From: Branchiostoma lanceolatum
Lineage: Eukaryota > Chordata > Leptocardii > Amphioxiformes > Branchiostomatidae
Length of the DNA: 64,000 nucleotides
NCBI RefSeq assembly: GCF_035083965.1
Contig: NC_089723.1
Location: forward strand, 37,331,193-37,395,192
Reading direction: 5' to 3'
Shown: positions 31,100 through 40,974 of the stretch, piece after piece
How the letters are laid out: every line of letters begins with the position of its first letter
Numbering within the stretch: the first letter of the stretch is position 1
Notes under the pieces: generated by a model
The model's database searches: none
Told to the model about the DNA's origin: nothing
Seen by the model: only the letters and a program-made list of their open reading frames with translations
Translations under genes and position numbers: made by a program

Positions 31100-33302
31100 G
31101 TATATGTTAGTCTCCTTCTCCTTACATACGTAATAAGTGTCTAATATCTGATACTCTTAATCAGATCATATGGATGAGGGGCTCGCATAAATTACCTGTA
31201 TGAGAAAGCCGTGATTGGCTGGTGAGAGTAGCCAATCAGAGAGTATCCCATTGTCAGCAGAACTGAGCTTTGAAGTTGTATTTGTCTAAGAGGGCAGTTG
31301 GTGGCTCCGGATTCCCAGGTACCTGTGTGTTAGTTGGAGCTTGTAGATTGTAATTTGTAGGCTGTGGAGTAGCTTAGTGTAGTTTGGCCTCTTATTTCGT
31401 CTTATCCCCTGTATAAGTCTAATGCCGGCAGATAGGATATTGTAAAGTAGAAAAGGTGAGATTTGGTTAACTTCTGTTAGGCACAATAACGGTGCGATCA
31501 CAATCTATGTCGAACCTCGGTGTGTGTTGCCTTGTATATAATCCTACCATAGATTCGTAGATATAAAGATAGAGGAACTTTCACTTCATAGAGTACTAGT
31601 ATTGCCGGCCCTCGCTTAACACTTAGTTTCATAAGGCCGCCTTGTGCCCTGGCGTGTTGTTGACTTCCTGTGCGTTCAAAAATAATTGCTGCCCTGCCGG
31701 TTCTGGACCTACCAAATTTGTGTGTTTGGGTAGGACAGAGGCAGATTCTATCGCATAAAATCCAAAGTATGGTGGCGTGGATTTTGCCCGTTTGGGTTAG
31801 GAAATTTGGTGCTTGAAACTAACCGATTGTCCGTTCTCTCTTTTCAATTATCGGTAGCAGCGCATATTAGCTGCTTATTTCTAATACCTCCCAGATTGTA
31901 CGGACGGTTTCGTCTAAGTTTGGCTTTCTAGTTTTCCACCGGTCAATATCGTTCTAAATTGTTACTGTTCAAATGTTTGTGCGTTAGCAAAATGATCTAC
32001 ATAGAGAACTCGCGCTATTGTTATTCATTCATTATCTCCCCTGCGCTCTATTATCATCCCCCGGCCCCTCTATTTCTTTGTTCTGATTTTGCCACTTTGC
32101 TGTGAACTACCTTTTGTGACCACGGCCAGGAGAGAGACCCGTGAAATATGTGTCTGGAACGTCCCTTTTGTTTTCTGTGGTGCCAAATGTGCATCCACAT
32201 TGTGACCTCTGACTTGTGGAATAGTGGCTGTTAATTTTAACGGGAACTTCCCTACTGTTGTTTTAGTAGTGGGCCGTAATTTGCATCAAAAGTTGTGACT
32301 TCTGACTGTGAACTGCCATATTGTTCTGGTTCCAAATATGTTGATCTGTTTTTATTGGCTTGTTTTGTAAATTTTCACGACCCCCGCCATCCCGACAATT
32401 AGCCAATGACAGCCGAGTTCCGAGTTATTAACACCCCTGGTCTTATGTAAATGTCATCAACTCAAACCAAGCACATTTCAGTTGTCGATTCGACTTTGTT
32501 CCGTACATCTAAATCTAATGGGGCGGTCGCTACGGGGGGAACAGGTTCCGACGCAGGTGAGATTTGTCGAGTCGACCCAACATTTCCCACATTGGGCAAG
32601 CTCAATTCAAGACGTACAAAATAGGAGAGAAACCAAGCCCAAGCTAGTCCTGTGTAAGAATTTTGTGGCACACTGTGAGGCCCCAAATCACCGACTATCG
32701 GCGAGAGACCGGATTTTCCGGCAAAGTCACCTAAACTGCTTCAAAGCTGATTGGAATAGTGATGTATACTGCGCACTTTAACGGACTTAGGTGCTAAATG
32801 CGCTATGCTCAAAGCTGATGCTACATATGCATGTATAGAGTCTGTTTTATCTTAAAACATTCAATGTTTTATTTACGTTCAATGTAACTTACGAGCCATA
32901 TCTTCGGTCGATCGGCTTCTTTTGGTAGTGGTTTGTAGCATCTGTGACACAGGTAGTTACATATATGAAAAACGGGCTTACAATATTCGACTTTGCCAAT
33001 GTTCAAAGATGTTTACGTTGCTTCTATAAAACACTTAGTGAATTTGAATACAAGTATGCCTGTCGTCAACTCTTTCAGCTATCTGAACTCGTAAGAACTG
33101 AGATTTATCAAAAGAATACAATAATGGCAACAAAGCCACTTTAGGCTCTAGGTAGGGTCACATGCTACTGATTCTTTGTAACTGAACGGAGATGAATATG
33201 CAACTTAAGTCTTGATATAACAAAGTAGTGTGAAGTGTGGATGTCCTTTGGACGAGTACAAGAAAGCACGGCAATTACTGCACGTACTTCATCACAATAA
33301 CA
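31100..33302. other. 2.2-kb stretch upstream of unit 5 coding exon, no gene recognised
   Basis: Not homologous to other units. It contains a copy of the dispersed sequence found in the unit 2 insert (31963-32095). A 57-codon frame starting near 32452 and other short frames have no recognisable domain. The stretch may be an old inserted element. Confidence 0.4.
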
Positions 33303-33342
<40 letters not shown>

Positions 33343-33402
33343 GCGTATGTGCGCGCGCGCGTGTGTTTGTCTGTGCGCGCGCGCGTTTGTGTGTGTGTGT
33401 GT
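33303..33402. repeat. TG/CG-rich tract before unit 5
   Basis: (TG)n with GCGCGCGCG stretches ending about 195 bases before the unit 5 ATG. Alternating purine-pyrimidine, hence potentially Z-forming. Confidence 0.95.
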
Positions 33403-33595
33403 GCATTTCTAGTTTGTGCCAGGATTGTCATCAGATTCTTTAAAATGCTGTTTATATTATTATAGCCAATTCTCGAACTAGATATACAGTATTTATTATA
33501 TGACTCCAAGCAGATGTAATGGATGCCATTATAACATCAGAATATTCTGATTTTATTCTATCATTCTCACTTCCTAGCCTTACAGAAGCGACTTG

Positions 33596-34438
33596 ATGGC
33601 GACAACAAAGAGCTGCTATGATGACGTTTGCACAGGTTCGGTTGGGGAGCTTGCCAGCACTCTTCATCGGTGTGAGGAGTGCAGCAAGCAGTTCAGTACA
33701 TCAAGTAATCTCAAGAACATACAGAACAATGTGCTGACTCACACAAGGGAAAAACCCTTAATGTGCGAGGTATGCAGCAGGCAATTTCATCAGCTGGGTG
33801 ATTTGAAGACACACATGCGCACTCACAAAGGTGAGAAACCCTACAGGTGTGAGGAGTGCAGCAAGCAGTTCAGTAGACCAGGTCATCTGAAGACACACTT
33901 GCGAACTCACACGGGAGAGAAACCTCACAGTTGTGAGGAGTGCGGCAGACAGTTCAGTACACCAGGTAGTCTGAAGAGACACATGCGGACTCACACAGGG
34001 GACAAACCCTACAGATGTGAGGAGTGCAGCAGGCAGTTCAATGATCTGGGTAGTCTGAAGAAACACATGCGGACTCACACAGGGGAAAAACCATACAAGT
34101 GTGAGGAATGCAGAAGACAGTTTGGTGAGCTGGGTAGTCTGAAGAAACACATACGAATTCACACAGGGGAGAAACCATACAAGTGTGAGGAGTGCAGCAG
34201 GCAGTTCAGTAAGCTGGGTGATCTCAAAAACCACATGCGGACCCACACTGGGGAGAAACCCTACAAGTGTGAGAAGTGCAGCAGGCAGTTCAGTCAGTTG
34301 AGTAATCTGAAGAAACACATGCGAACTCACACAGGTGAGAAGCCCTTCAGGTGTGAGGAGTGCAGCATGCAGTTCAGTCAGCTGGGTAATCTAAAAAGAC
34401 ACATGCAAACTCACAGGGGAGAAACCTCAAAAGTGTGA
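33596..34438 (+). CDS. C2H2 zinc-finger protein, 9 fingers (cluster unit 5)
   Basis: Acceptor CCTTACAG|AAGCGACTTG, ATG at 33596, 280 residues. Leader of 25 residues (MATTKSCYDDVCTGSVGE...). Finger 1 is damaged: its helix reads NLKNIQNNVLTH, so the first zinc-binding His is lost. Fingers 2-9 are intact, finger 6 with CEECRRQFGELGS. Fingers 3-5 (KPHSCEECGRQFSTPGSL, then NDLGSL) match fingers 15-16 of unit 6. It ends THRGETSKV, the same ending as unit 7. Upstream exon 1 was lost to a LINE, so expression is doubtful. Confidence 0.93.
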   Translation: MATTKSCYDDVCTGSVGELASTLHRCEECSKQFSTSSNLKNIQNNVLTHTREKPLMCEVCSRQFHQLGDLKTHMRTHKGEKPYRCEECSKQFSRPGHLKTHLRTHTGEKPHSCEECGRQFSTPGSLKRHMRTHTGDKPYRCEECSRQFNDLGSLKKHMRTHTGEKPYKCEECRRQFGELGSLKKHIRIHTGEKPYKCEECSRQFSKLGDLKNHMRTHTGEKPYKCEKCSRQFSQLSNLKKHMRTHTGEKPFRCEECSMQFSQLGNLKRHMQTHRGETSKV

Positions 34439-35767
34439 GGAGTATTACAGACAGATTAGTGAGTTAAGCACATTGTATCATGAGGGGAATATTACAGTTT
34501 TACAAATTGTTAGTTAAGGAGCAGGAAAAGTATTTTAGGCCGGACTGATGGAAGTTTCAAGAGATTCAAATTTCAGAGCCAAATTGATTAGTTTTTAAGT
34601 ATATGGTGTTAGTTGTTGCTGTTTATTTCATCGAGGTTAGACCTAGTATATTGAGTTTTGCTATGCTCACTGTTGAGATAGTAGGCCCAAGGGTATGTTG
34701 ATTTAGGTCCCTTCTTTTACATTTTATATTATATATTATTGAAGTTTCAAATGCAATTCAGCTTTAAGGAAACAGAGGAAATGTCATTAACACTTTATTC
34801 CTTATGTTATCACTGTTTTTTTCTTATAACTTTTTATTTATCTTGATTATTACAATCTACCTACTACTAGTAGTTGTATTATGATAGCTGTAGAGGTGAT
34901 AGGAACAAAGCTATGCTTATCTTGGTCCCTTACGTTTGTCTGGCATTTTCTCTGTATCAGTTCAGGTTTTATTGTAGCATTTAATAGCAACATACTATTA
35001 TAGCCGTAGACATAGTACATGTAGGTACAGGGCTTCAAACTGATTTTGATATTTATGTAGGTAGAGGTATTCGTAGGTCTCTATTATGTCCTGGTTAGAA
35101 GCAACATCAAATTAAGTTTTTTTTGTCGTAAGGCAATACTTAGTTCCTTATTTTATAGTATCACTGTAATATTCCTCATAACTTTTCGATTATTTCAATT
35201 CTTATTTTCTATCTACTAGTTTAGTTCTATTATTGTAGCAGTAGAGATGATAGACACAGGGTTTTTGTCATTTGGGTCCTTTTTTGTTACATTTGTTTAC
35301 TAGTATGTAATTTAATTTGTTGTAGTTCAGTTACAATAAAGGTTTTGGCATGCATAGCACTGGAGGAAATCAACTTATTCATAAGAGACTATTGTACTCT
35401 TGTTTACAATGCCAAGATATCACGTCTTGGCTGATAAACGTAATACGCCACGCGAACGAAAAACAGGAAGTCGATGTTGTTATACCTAATACCTCCATGA
35501 AATGATTAGATTTTTCTCACATATTTTTTGACAAAATAAAACACAACCATGTCAATTTCTAGCCTCCGATGCAGACTCCTCCCGGCTGTTTTCGTTTTCA
35601 AATTATTGTTTTTATACTGTTCCTTTTTTGTTCTAATTGCCGGCCGGAAACAACAAGAAAAAAATGTGATAGTAAATCTGGAACTTAGAAAATAAAAACA
35701 GCCCTCTATTTATATTCATATTTCAAAATATGGTATTTTATTCATATTTAGAAACATGTTATCAAAG
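34439..35767 (+). other. 3' region, poly(A) signal and spacer of unit 5
   Basis: 3' motif copies at 34885-34903 (one change) and about 35236-35254, with a weaker one near 34664. AATAAA at 35335-35340. Post-poly(A) block at 35360-35560, the best match to the relic at 5225. CTAGCCTCCGATGCAGACTC at 35563 is a dispersed repeat edge also seen at 53322. Confidence 0.8.
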
Positions 35768-36044
35768 CGTGACGCAACTTGATACATACAGAACTTTATT
35801 AGACAATGTGTTGAGAGTGAAAACTCATAGTCATAAAGAGTACCGGTAAACGGGCATCTTCAGCTTCTTGTGGGTAATCAGGTACGATGAACTGACCCCA
35901 ACAGCGTACTTCCGGGTCATCCACAGCGTACTTCCGTTCGTCACCGAGTGTCGAAAAGACGCGCTCCTGAGACTTTCTGTCGTTTTTCTTGTGAGACGCC
36001 AGTTCCCGTTCTGAGCTGTTCTAACCGCAGATAAGTTCTGTCAG
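35768..36044 (+). promoter_or_regulatory. promoter and first exon, zinc-finger unit 6
   Basis: Shared module, the most diverged copy at its 3' end (GCTGTTCTAACCGCAG, TTCTGTCAG|GTAAGG at 36044/36045). ETS-like ACTTCCGGGTCATCC and TACTTCCG are kept. Confidence 0.68.
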
Positions 36045-36991
36045 GTAAGGAGTGTTGACGACTATCTGTGTAAGGCTGTGTAACGAGTTCGAAATACAGA
36101 AGTACAAGACGCGATTTCGCGACGGTTTTAGTGTTTTGCTTGCGCAGGACGATGGACGGGTGAAGAAAAGGAGGGTAGGTTAGGGGCTACTGGATATGTT
36201 TAAAGTCAACAAATAGAACTGCACGGGACACAACAAAAGGCATCATGATATACTGTGTTAGAAGTGACATAGAATCTTGGATTATGTGTATGTTTGCACG
36301 AAAACAAAAAAACAATTTCGGACACTTCAAGACACAACGTAGGTTAGTTCCGTATGTTAGAAACCCCTCCATCGGCCCCTGCCCAAGAATTTCCCATCCA
36401 TGAGTTTCTCACATCTGGTGTCCATCAGTACCTGTTGACTGCGGGGTCTACCGGGTTTCTGTTGGAGGCGGTTCACTAACTGCTATAGTGTTGATTCATC
36501 ATAATTCTTCGATACATACAGGACACTGACTGGTTTATCTTATCAGTAAAAACTGTGTAGGCGGACCAAACAGGAATGGTCATTTTCGGAAAACTGGAAC
36601 GCTAGAAGATAATCATTTGATGGCTGTAAGATTAGGATACAATGGATGTTTGGTTGTTCATACTAGAAATAGATTAGTGTGTGTGTGTGTCACAGTGTGT
36701 GTGTGTCACAGTGTGTGTGTATGTGTGTGTATGTGTGTGTCTGTCTGCCTGTGTGTGTATGTATGTATGTATGTATGTATGTAATGTATGTAAACTGTGT
36801 GTGTGGTTGCAGTGTATACCTTCATTGTAATCAGACTCTTTACCCATTTTTAATGCCAATTCTAGACCCAGATGCATCTGTCACATGACTCCAAGCAGAT
36901 GTAATGGTATCCGTGACATTCTCCTATGCTGATAACTTCCCATCAACAAACTTTCATTGACTCTATTTTTATCTCTGCACTGTCGTTATAG
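36045..36991 (+). other. intron of unit 6
   Basis: 947 bases. Contains the conserved block CTCACATCTGGTGTCCATCA and GGTTCACTAACTGC (36405-36485) and a TG/GTAT tract at 36676-36800. It ends with acceptor GTTATAG. Confidence 0.7.
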
Positions 36992-37001
36992 AAGCGACTT
37001 G

Positions 37002-38420
37002 ATGGCGACAACAATGAGTGATGACGTTAGCAGCGGTTGGGTTGCAGGGTTCGCCAACACTCTTCATAGGTGTGAGGAGTGCAGCAAGCAGTTCAGTACA
37101 CCAGCTCTTCTGAAGAGACACATGCGCACTCACACAGGAGAAAAACCCTATAGGTGTGTGGTGTGCAGCAGGCAGTTCAGTGTTCTGGGTCATCTAAAAG
37201 CTCACATGCGGACTCACACAGGGGAGAAACCCTACAGGTGTGAGGTGTGCAGCAGGCAGTTTAGTGACCTGGGAAGTTTGAAGAAACACAAGCGAACTCA
37301 CACAGGGGAGAAACCCTACACTTGTGAGGAGTGCAGCAGGCAGTTCAGTGTGCTTTGTAGTCTAAAGAAACACATGCGGACTCACACCGGGGAGAAACCC
37401 TACACGTGTATGGAGTGCAGCAGGCAGTTCAGTGTGCTGGGTAGTCTGCAGACTCACATGCGGACTCACACAGGTGTCAAGCCTTACATGTGTGAGGAGT
37501 GCAGCAAGCAGTTCAGTCAGTTGGGTAATCTAAAGAAACACATGCGGACTCATACGGGGCAGAAACCCTTCAAGTGTGATGAGTGCAGCAAACAGTTTAG
37601 TTACATGGGTCATCTAATGACTCACATGCGTACTCACACAGGGGAGAAACCCTACAGGTGTGAGGAGTGCAGCAGGAAGTTCAGTACACAAGGTCATCTG
37701 AGGAGACACATGCGGACTCACACAGGGGAGAAACCCTACACGTGTGAGGAGTGCAGCAATAAGTTCAGTCAGCTGGGTGATCTGAAGACTCACATGCGGA
37801 CTCACACTGGGAAGAAACCCTACAGATGTGAGGAGTGCAACAGACGGTTCTGTTCGTCAAGTGATCTGAGGAGACACATACGGACTCACACTGGGGAGAA
37901 GCCCTACAGGTGTGAGCAGTGCAGCAAGCAGTTCATACAGCTGAGTGATTTGAAGAAACACATGCGGACTCACTCAGGTGAGAAACCCTACACTTGTGAG
38001 GAGTGCAGCAGGCAGTTCAGTGTGCTTTGTAGTCTAAAGAAACACATGCGGACTCACACCGGGGAGAAACCCTTCACGTGTATGGAGTGCAGCAGGCGGT
38101 TCAGTGTGCTGGGTAGTCTGCAGACTCACATGCGGACTCACACAGGTGTCAAGCCTTACATGTGTGAGGAGTGCAGCAAGCAGTTCAGTCAGTTGGGTAA
38201 TCTAAAGAAACACATGCGAACTCACACGGGAGAGAAACCCCACAGTTGTGAGGAGTGCGGCAGACAGTTCAGTACACCAAGTAGTCTGAAGAGACACATG
38301 CGGACTCACACAGGGGAGAAACCCTACAAGTGTGAGGAGTGCAGCAGGCAGTTCAATGATCTGGGTAGTCTAAAGAAACACACGCGTACTCACACAAGGG
38401 AAAAAACCCTACAAATGTGA
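37002..38420 (+). CDS. C2H2 zinc-finger protein, 16 fingers, frameshifted end (cluster unit 6)
   Basis: Acceptor at 36991, ATG at 37002, 472 residues as read. Leader MATTMSDDVSSGWVAG... of 23 residues. Sixteen fingers from residue 24. Fingers 4-6 (VLCSL, VLGSLQ, QLGNL, linker TGVKPYM) are repeated as fingers 12-14. Finger 10 is divergent (CNRRFCSSSDLRRH). At 38401-38406 a run of six A replaces the five expected (unit 5 has five at the same phrase), shifting the frame to a stop at 38418. Four intact fingers follow in the other frame to 38736. This is either a real recent mutation, a polymorphism or a base-call error. Confidence 0.93.
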   Translation: MATTMSDDVSSGWVAGFANTLHRCEECSKQFSTPALLKRHMRTHTGEKPYRCVVCSRQFSVLGHLKAHMRTHTGEKPYRCEVCSRQFSDLGSLKKHKRTHTGEKPYTCEECSRQFSVLCSLKKHMRTHTGEKPYTCMECSRQFSVLGSLQTHMRTHTGVKPYMCEECSKQFSQLGNLKKHMRTHTGQKPFKCDECSKQFSYMGHLMTHMRTHTGEKPYRCEECSRKFSTQGHLRRHMRTHTGEKPYTCEECSNKFSQLGDLKTHMRTHTGKKPYRCEECNRRFCSSSDLRRHIRTHTGEKPYRCEQCSKQFIQLSDLKKHMRTHSGEKPYTCEECSRQFSVLCSLKKHMRTHTGEKPFTCMECSRRFSVLGSLQTHMRTHTGVKPYMCEECSKQFSQLGNLKKHMRTHTGEKPHSCEECGRQFSTPSSLKRHMRTHTGEKPYKCEECSRQFNDLGSLKKHTRTHTREKTLQM

Positions 38421-38736
38421 GGAGTGCAGCAGACGGTTTAGTGAGCTCGGTAGTCTGAAGACTCACATGCGGATTCACAGAGGAGGGAAACCCTACATGT
38501 GTAAGGAGTGCAGCAAACAGTTCAGTCAGATTTGTAGTCTGAAGAAACACATGCAGACTCACACTGGAGAGAAACCCTACAAGTGTGAGGAGTGCAGCAA
38601 GCAGTTCAGTACACTGCGTAATCTGAAGATTCACATGCGGACTCACACAGGGGAAAAACCCTACGGTTGTGAAGAGTGCGACAGACAGTTCATTCAGCGG
38701 GGTAACCTGAAGACTCACATGAAAACACACTTGTGA
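38406..38736 (+). pseudogene. four frame-shifted C-terminal fingers of unit 6
   Basis: Reading one base back from the stop, the array continues with [42 protein letters not shown] and CEECDRQFIQRGNL, then MKTHL and TGA. All zinc ligands are intact, so the frameshift looks young or artefactual. Confidence 0.85.
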
Positions 38737-40236
38737 TAAATTCTTTAGAAACAATGACCTAGAATCAGACGCTGTCATCATAATTTCGCCGCAAGTCACT
38801 TGTTTGTTGATGAAGCTCAAGTCACTTCCCCATGATACTGTGTTACATTGTGGCAATATTTGAAGGTAATGCATATTTGATAAATACAGTACATTGTATA
38901 TTACACTCAGTCCTTCGATGCTCTTTCGATTAGCTTTAAAGTATAATGTATCAGTCTAAAGGTAAAGTCGCTTGTTTTGTTATCATCTAGTCTTCTGTTT
39001 TATCAGTCATAACTAAGAGTAGTAAGATGATGAGGCTTCTTTTCTTTAGGCCACATTGTTTATTCCTTACACATGTTATTTTACATTTTCTTTGTTTATT
39101 TCTTATACTTTTTCTTATTTGTAGCTTTGTTAATATCATTTTTGATTGGTACATCCTATATTTAGAGGTCAGACCTACCGAGGTCTAATATGTTCGTTGT
39201 ATAGATGATAGGCATGTAAGATTATGTTAATTCAGGTCAATTCTGTTACATTACTTGATGTTATTCATTGTTCTACAGTTCAGGTTCATTTGTAGCATTT
39301 TAGAGCTACCAGTGGCATTTTGTTATTGTAGATGTATATATAGTAGGTACAAGCTTACAAACGGATTTTTCTTGTTTATTCACACAGAATATCTGTAGTT
39401 TTCTTATATGTTCTTGTTAAGTAAAAATAAAAGTTTTGTTATAACACTATCTATTCCCCGTATCATAGTATCACCGTTATTTTACTACTAACTTTATTTT
39501 GATTGTTACAACTTACTGCTAGTTGACTTCTGTTCAGGAGCTGTAGAGATGATAGGCGCAGGGTTATGTTTATTTAGGTTACTTCTGATGCGTTTCTTTT
39601 AAAATTACAGTTATTGTTGCATATGTTTATGTTATTTAGTTTGTTACAGTTCACTTGCAATAAAGTTTTGTGCTGAAATACTGGCAACTCACTTGTTGAT
39701 TAGAAACGCTTTACCTTTACTATTGTCTACATTAACGCGTTTTTGGGAAATGACCTTAGTACATCGTGGAAAAGGGAAAATTACAATAATCCTACACATG
39801 ATCGCTGAGGGTAGCGGATACGTCAGTCACTAAAATCAACTGAAAAATTTATAACAAACAAAAAATTAAAATAATTTGCCATCCTTGTTTGAGCCATAAC
39901 GGAATGGTACTCAAGGCGACCTACTCTCCAAGCTAAGGTTTACCTTGATGATATTTCAAGCTGCGGCCAGTGCGGCTGTGTTGTTGCTTTTGTTAGGCGT
40001 TTCTATATTTACCTATAGCTAGAAGTGTAGTTGCTGCGTTTTAAAGGGATGACATTTTTAAAGATCGCTGTCAGTACTAAACATAGAGTCGTAGAAAAGG
40101 CCGCCGAAAAAGCAAAAATGAAAAAAATAACCCCGTCCGAAACTTCTGCTTGGAGAGCAAAGGCGCACTGTTTTTTTCAATGCGGGAGCACGAGAAGATT
40201 TCTACTCTTGATAAACATTTTTTGGTTACTGTAAAA
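38737..40236 (+). other. 3' region, poly(A) signal and spacer of unit 6
   Basis: Motif copies near 39194-39212 (diverged) and 39538-39556. AATAAA at 39659-39664. Bases 39323-39959 are the second copy of the 636-bp duplicate. Spacer follows up to the unit 7 promoter. Confidence 0.8.
39323..39959 (+). repeat. 636-bp direct duplicate, copy 2
   Basis: Near-identical to 25871-26506. Here the sequence continues normally (GCTGCGGCCAG...) to a promoter module, showing what the unit 3/4 junction has lost. Confidence 0.9.
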
Positions 40237-40527
40237 TTGCGACATGCAACTTGATCCTATGATAAGAGAGTGAAAGCTCGTTAAGACTACACGGCTCAAA
40301 CTCAAACGGCTTGACATGATCCGGTCACCGGTAGACGGTCATCTTCAGCTTCTTGTGGGTAATCAGGTACAAGAAACTGACCCCGGCAGTGTACATCCGG
40401 GTCATCCAAGTGCACTTCCGTTCGTGAAAGTTTGTCAGAATCGCGAGGGCGGATGCTCTCTGATTACCTTTCAAGTTTGTCCTCGGATACGTTGATTTCT
40501 ACTGTTCCAATCGTCGAGACCTTTCAG
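40237..40527 (+). promoter_or_regulatory. promoter and first exon, zinc-finger unit 7
   Basis: Shared module: GTGAAAGCTCGTTAAGA, GGCTTGACATGATCCGGTCA, CTTCAGCTTCTTGTGGGTAA, CCGGGTCATCC, CACTTCCGTTCGTGAAAG, TGTTCCAATCGTCGAGACC and the donor TTTCAG|GTAAGAAG at 40527/40528. The upstream frame contains an early stop, so exon 1 is non-coding here. The intron to 45439 is 4.9 kb because of a LINE. Confidence 0.7.
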
Positions 40528-40974
40528 GTAAGAAGTGATGAAGGATATTTATGTCAGGCTGTGTAAAGATGCCGAAGTTGTTAGACTACAAGTCGCTTTT
40601 TGCGATGGTTTTAGTGCGTTGTTTTTTTCGGGGCGGTGAATGGGTCAAGATGAGACGTAGAAGGGTGTTGTAGGGATAACCGGATCTCTTTTACTTTGAG
40701 AATAAGCTTCAAATTGCTCACTTACCTGCGTTTTACTGTGTTCTAAGTAACATAGAATCTAGACGGAATAGTTGTTTGTCTACAAATCTTAGCCTTTTGG
40801 CTCCAGGAACACAACGAAATTGAGTGACGTATGTTCGAAACCCCCATTCGAATCCTCACGTCTGGTGTCCATCACTGCCTGTTGACAGCGGGGTCGATGG
40901 CGGGGTTCGGTGTTTTTGTTGGGGGAGGTTCACTAACTACTACAGTGGTGATTTGCCTGTATACTATCACATAT

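Noticed and set aside
32452-32625. 57-codon frame resembling the start of a retroelement gag
   Set aside because: No primer-binding site, LTR or continuing frame could be supported.
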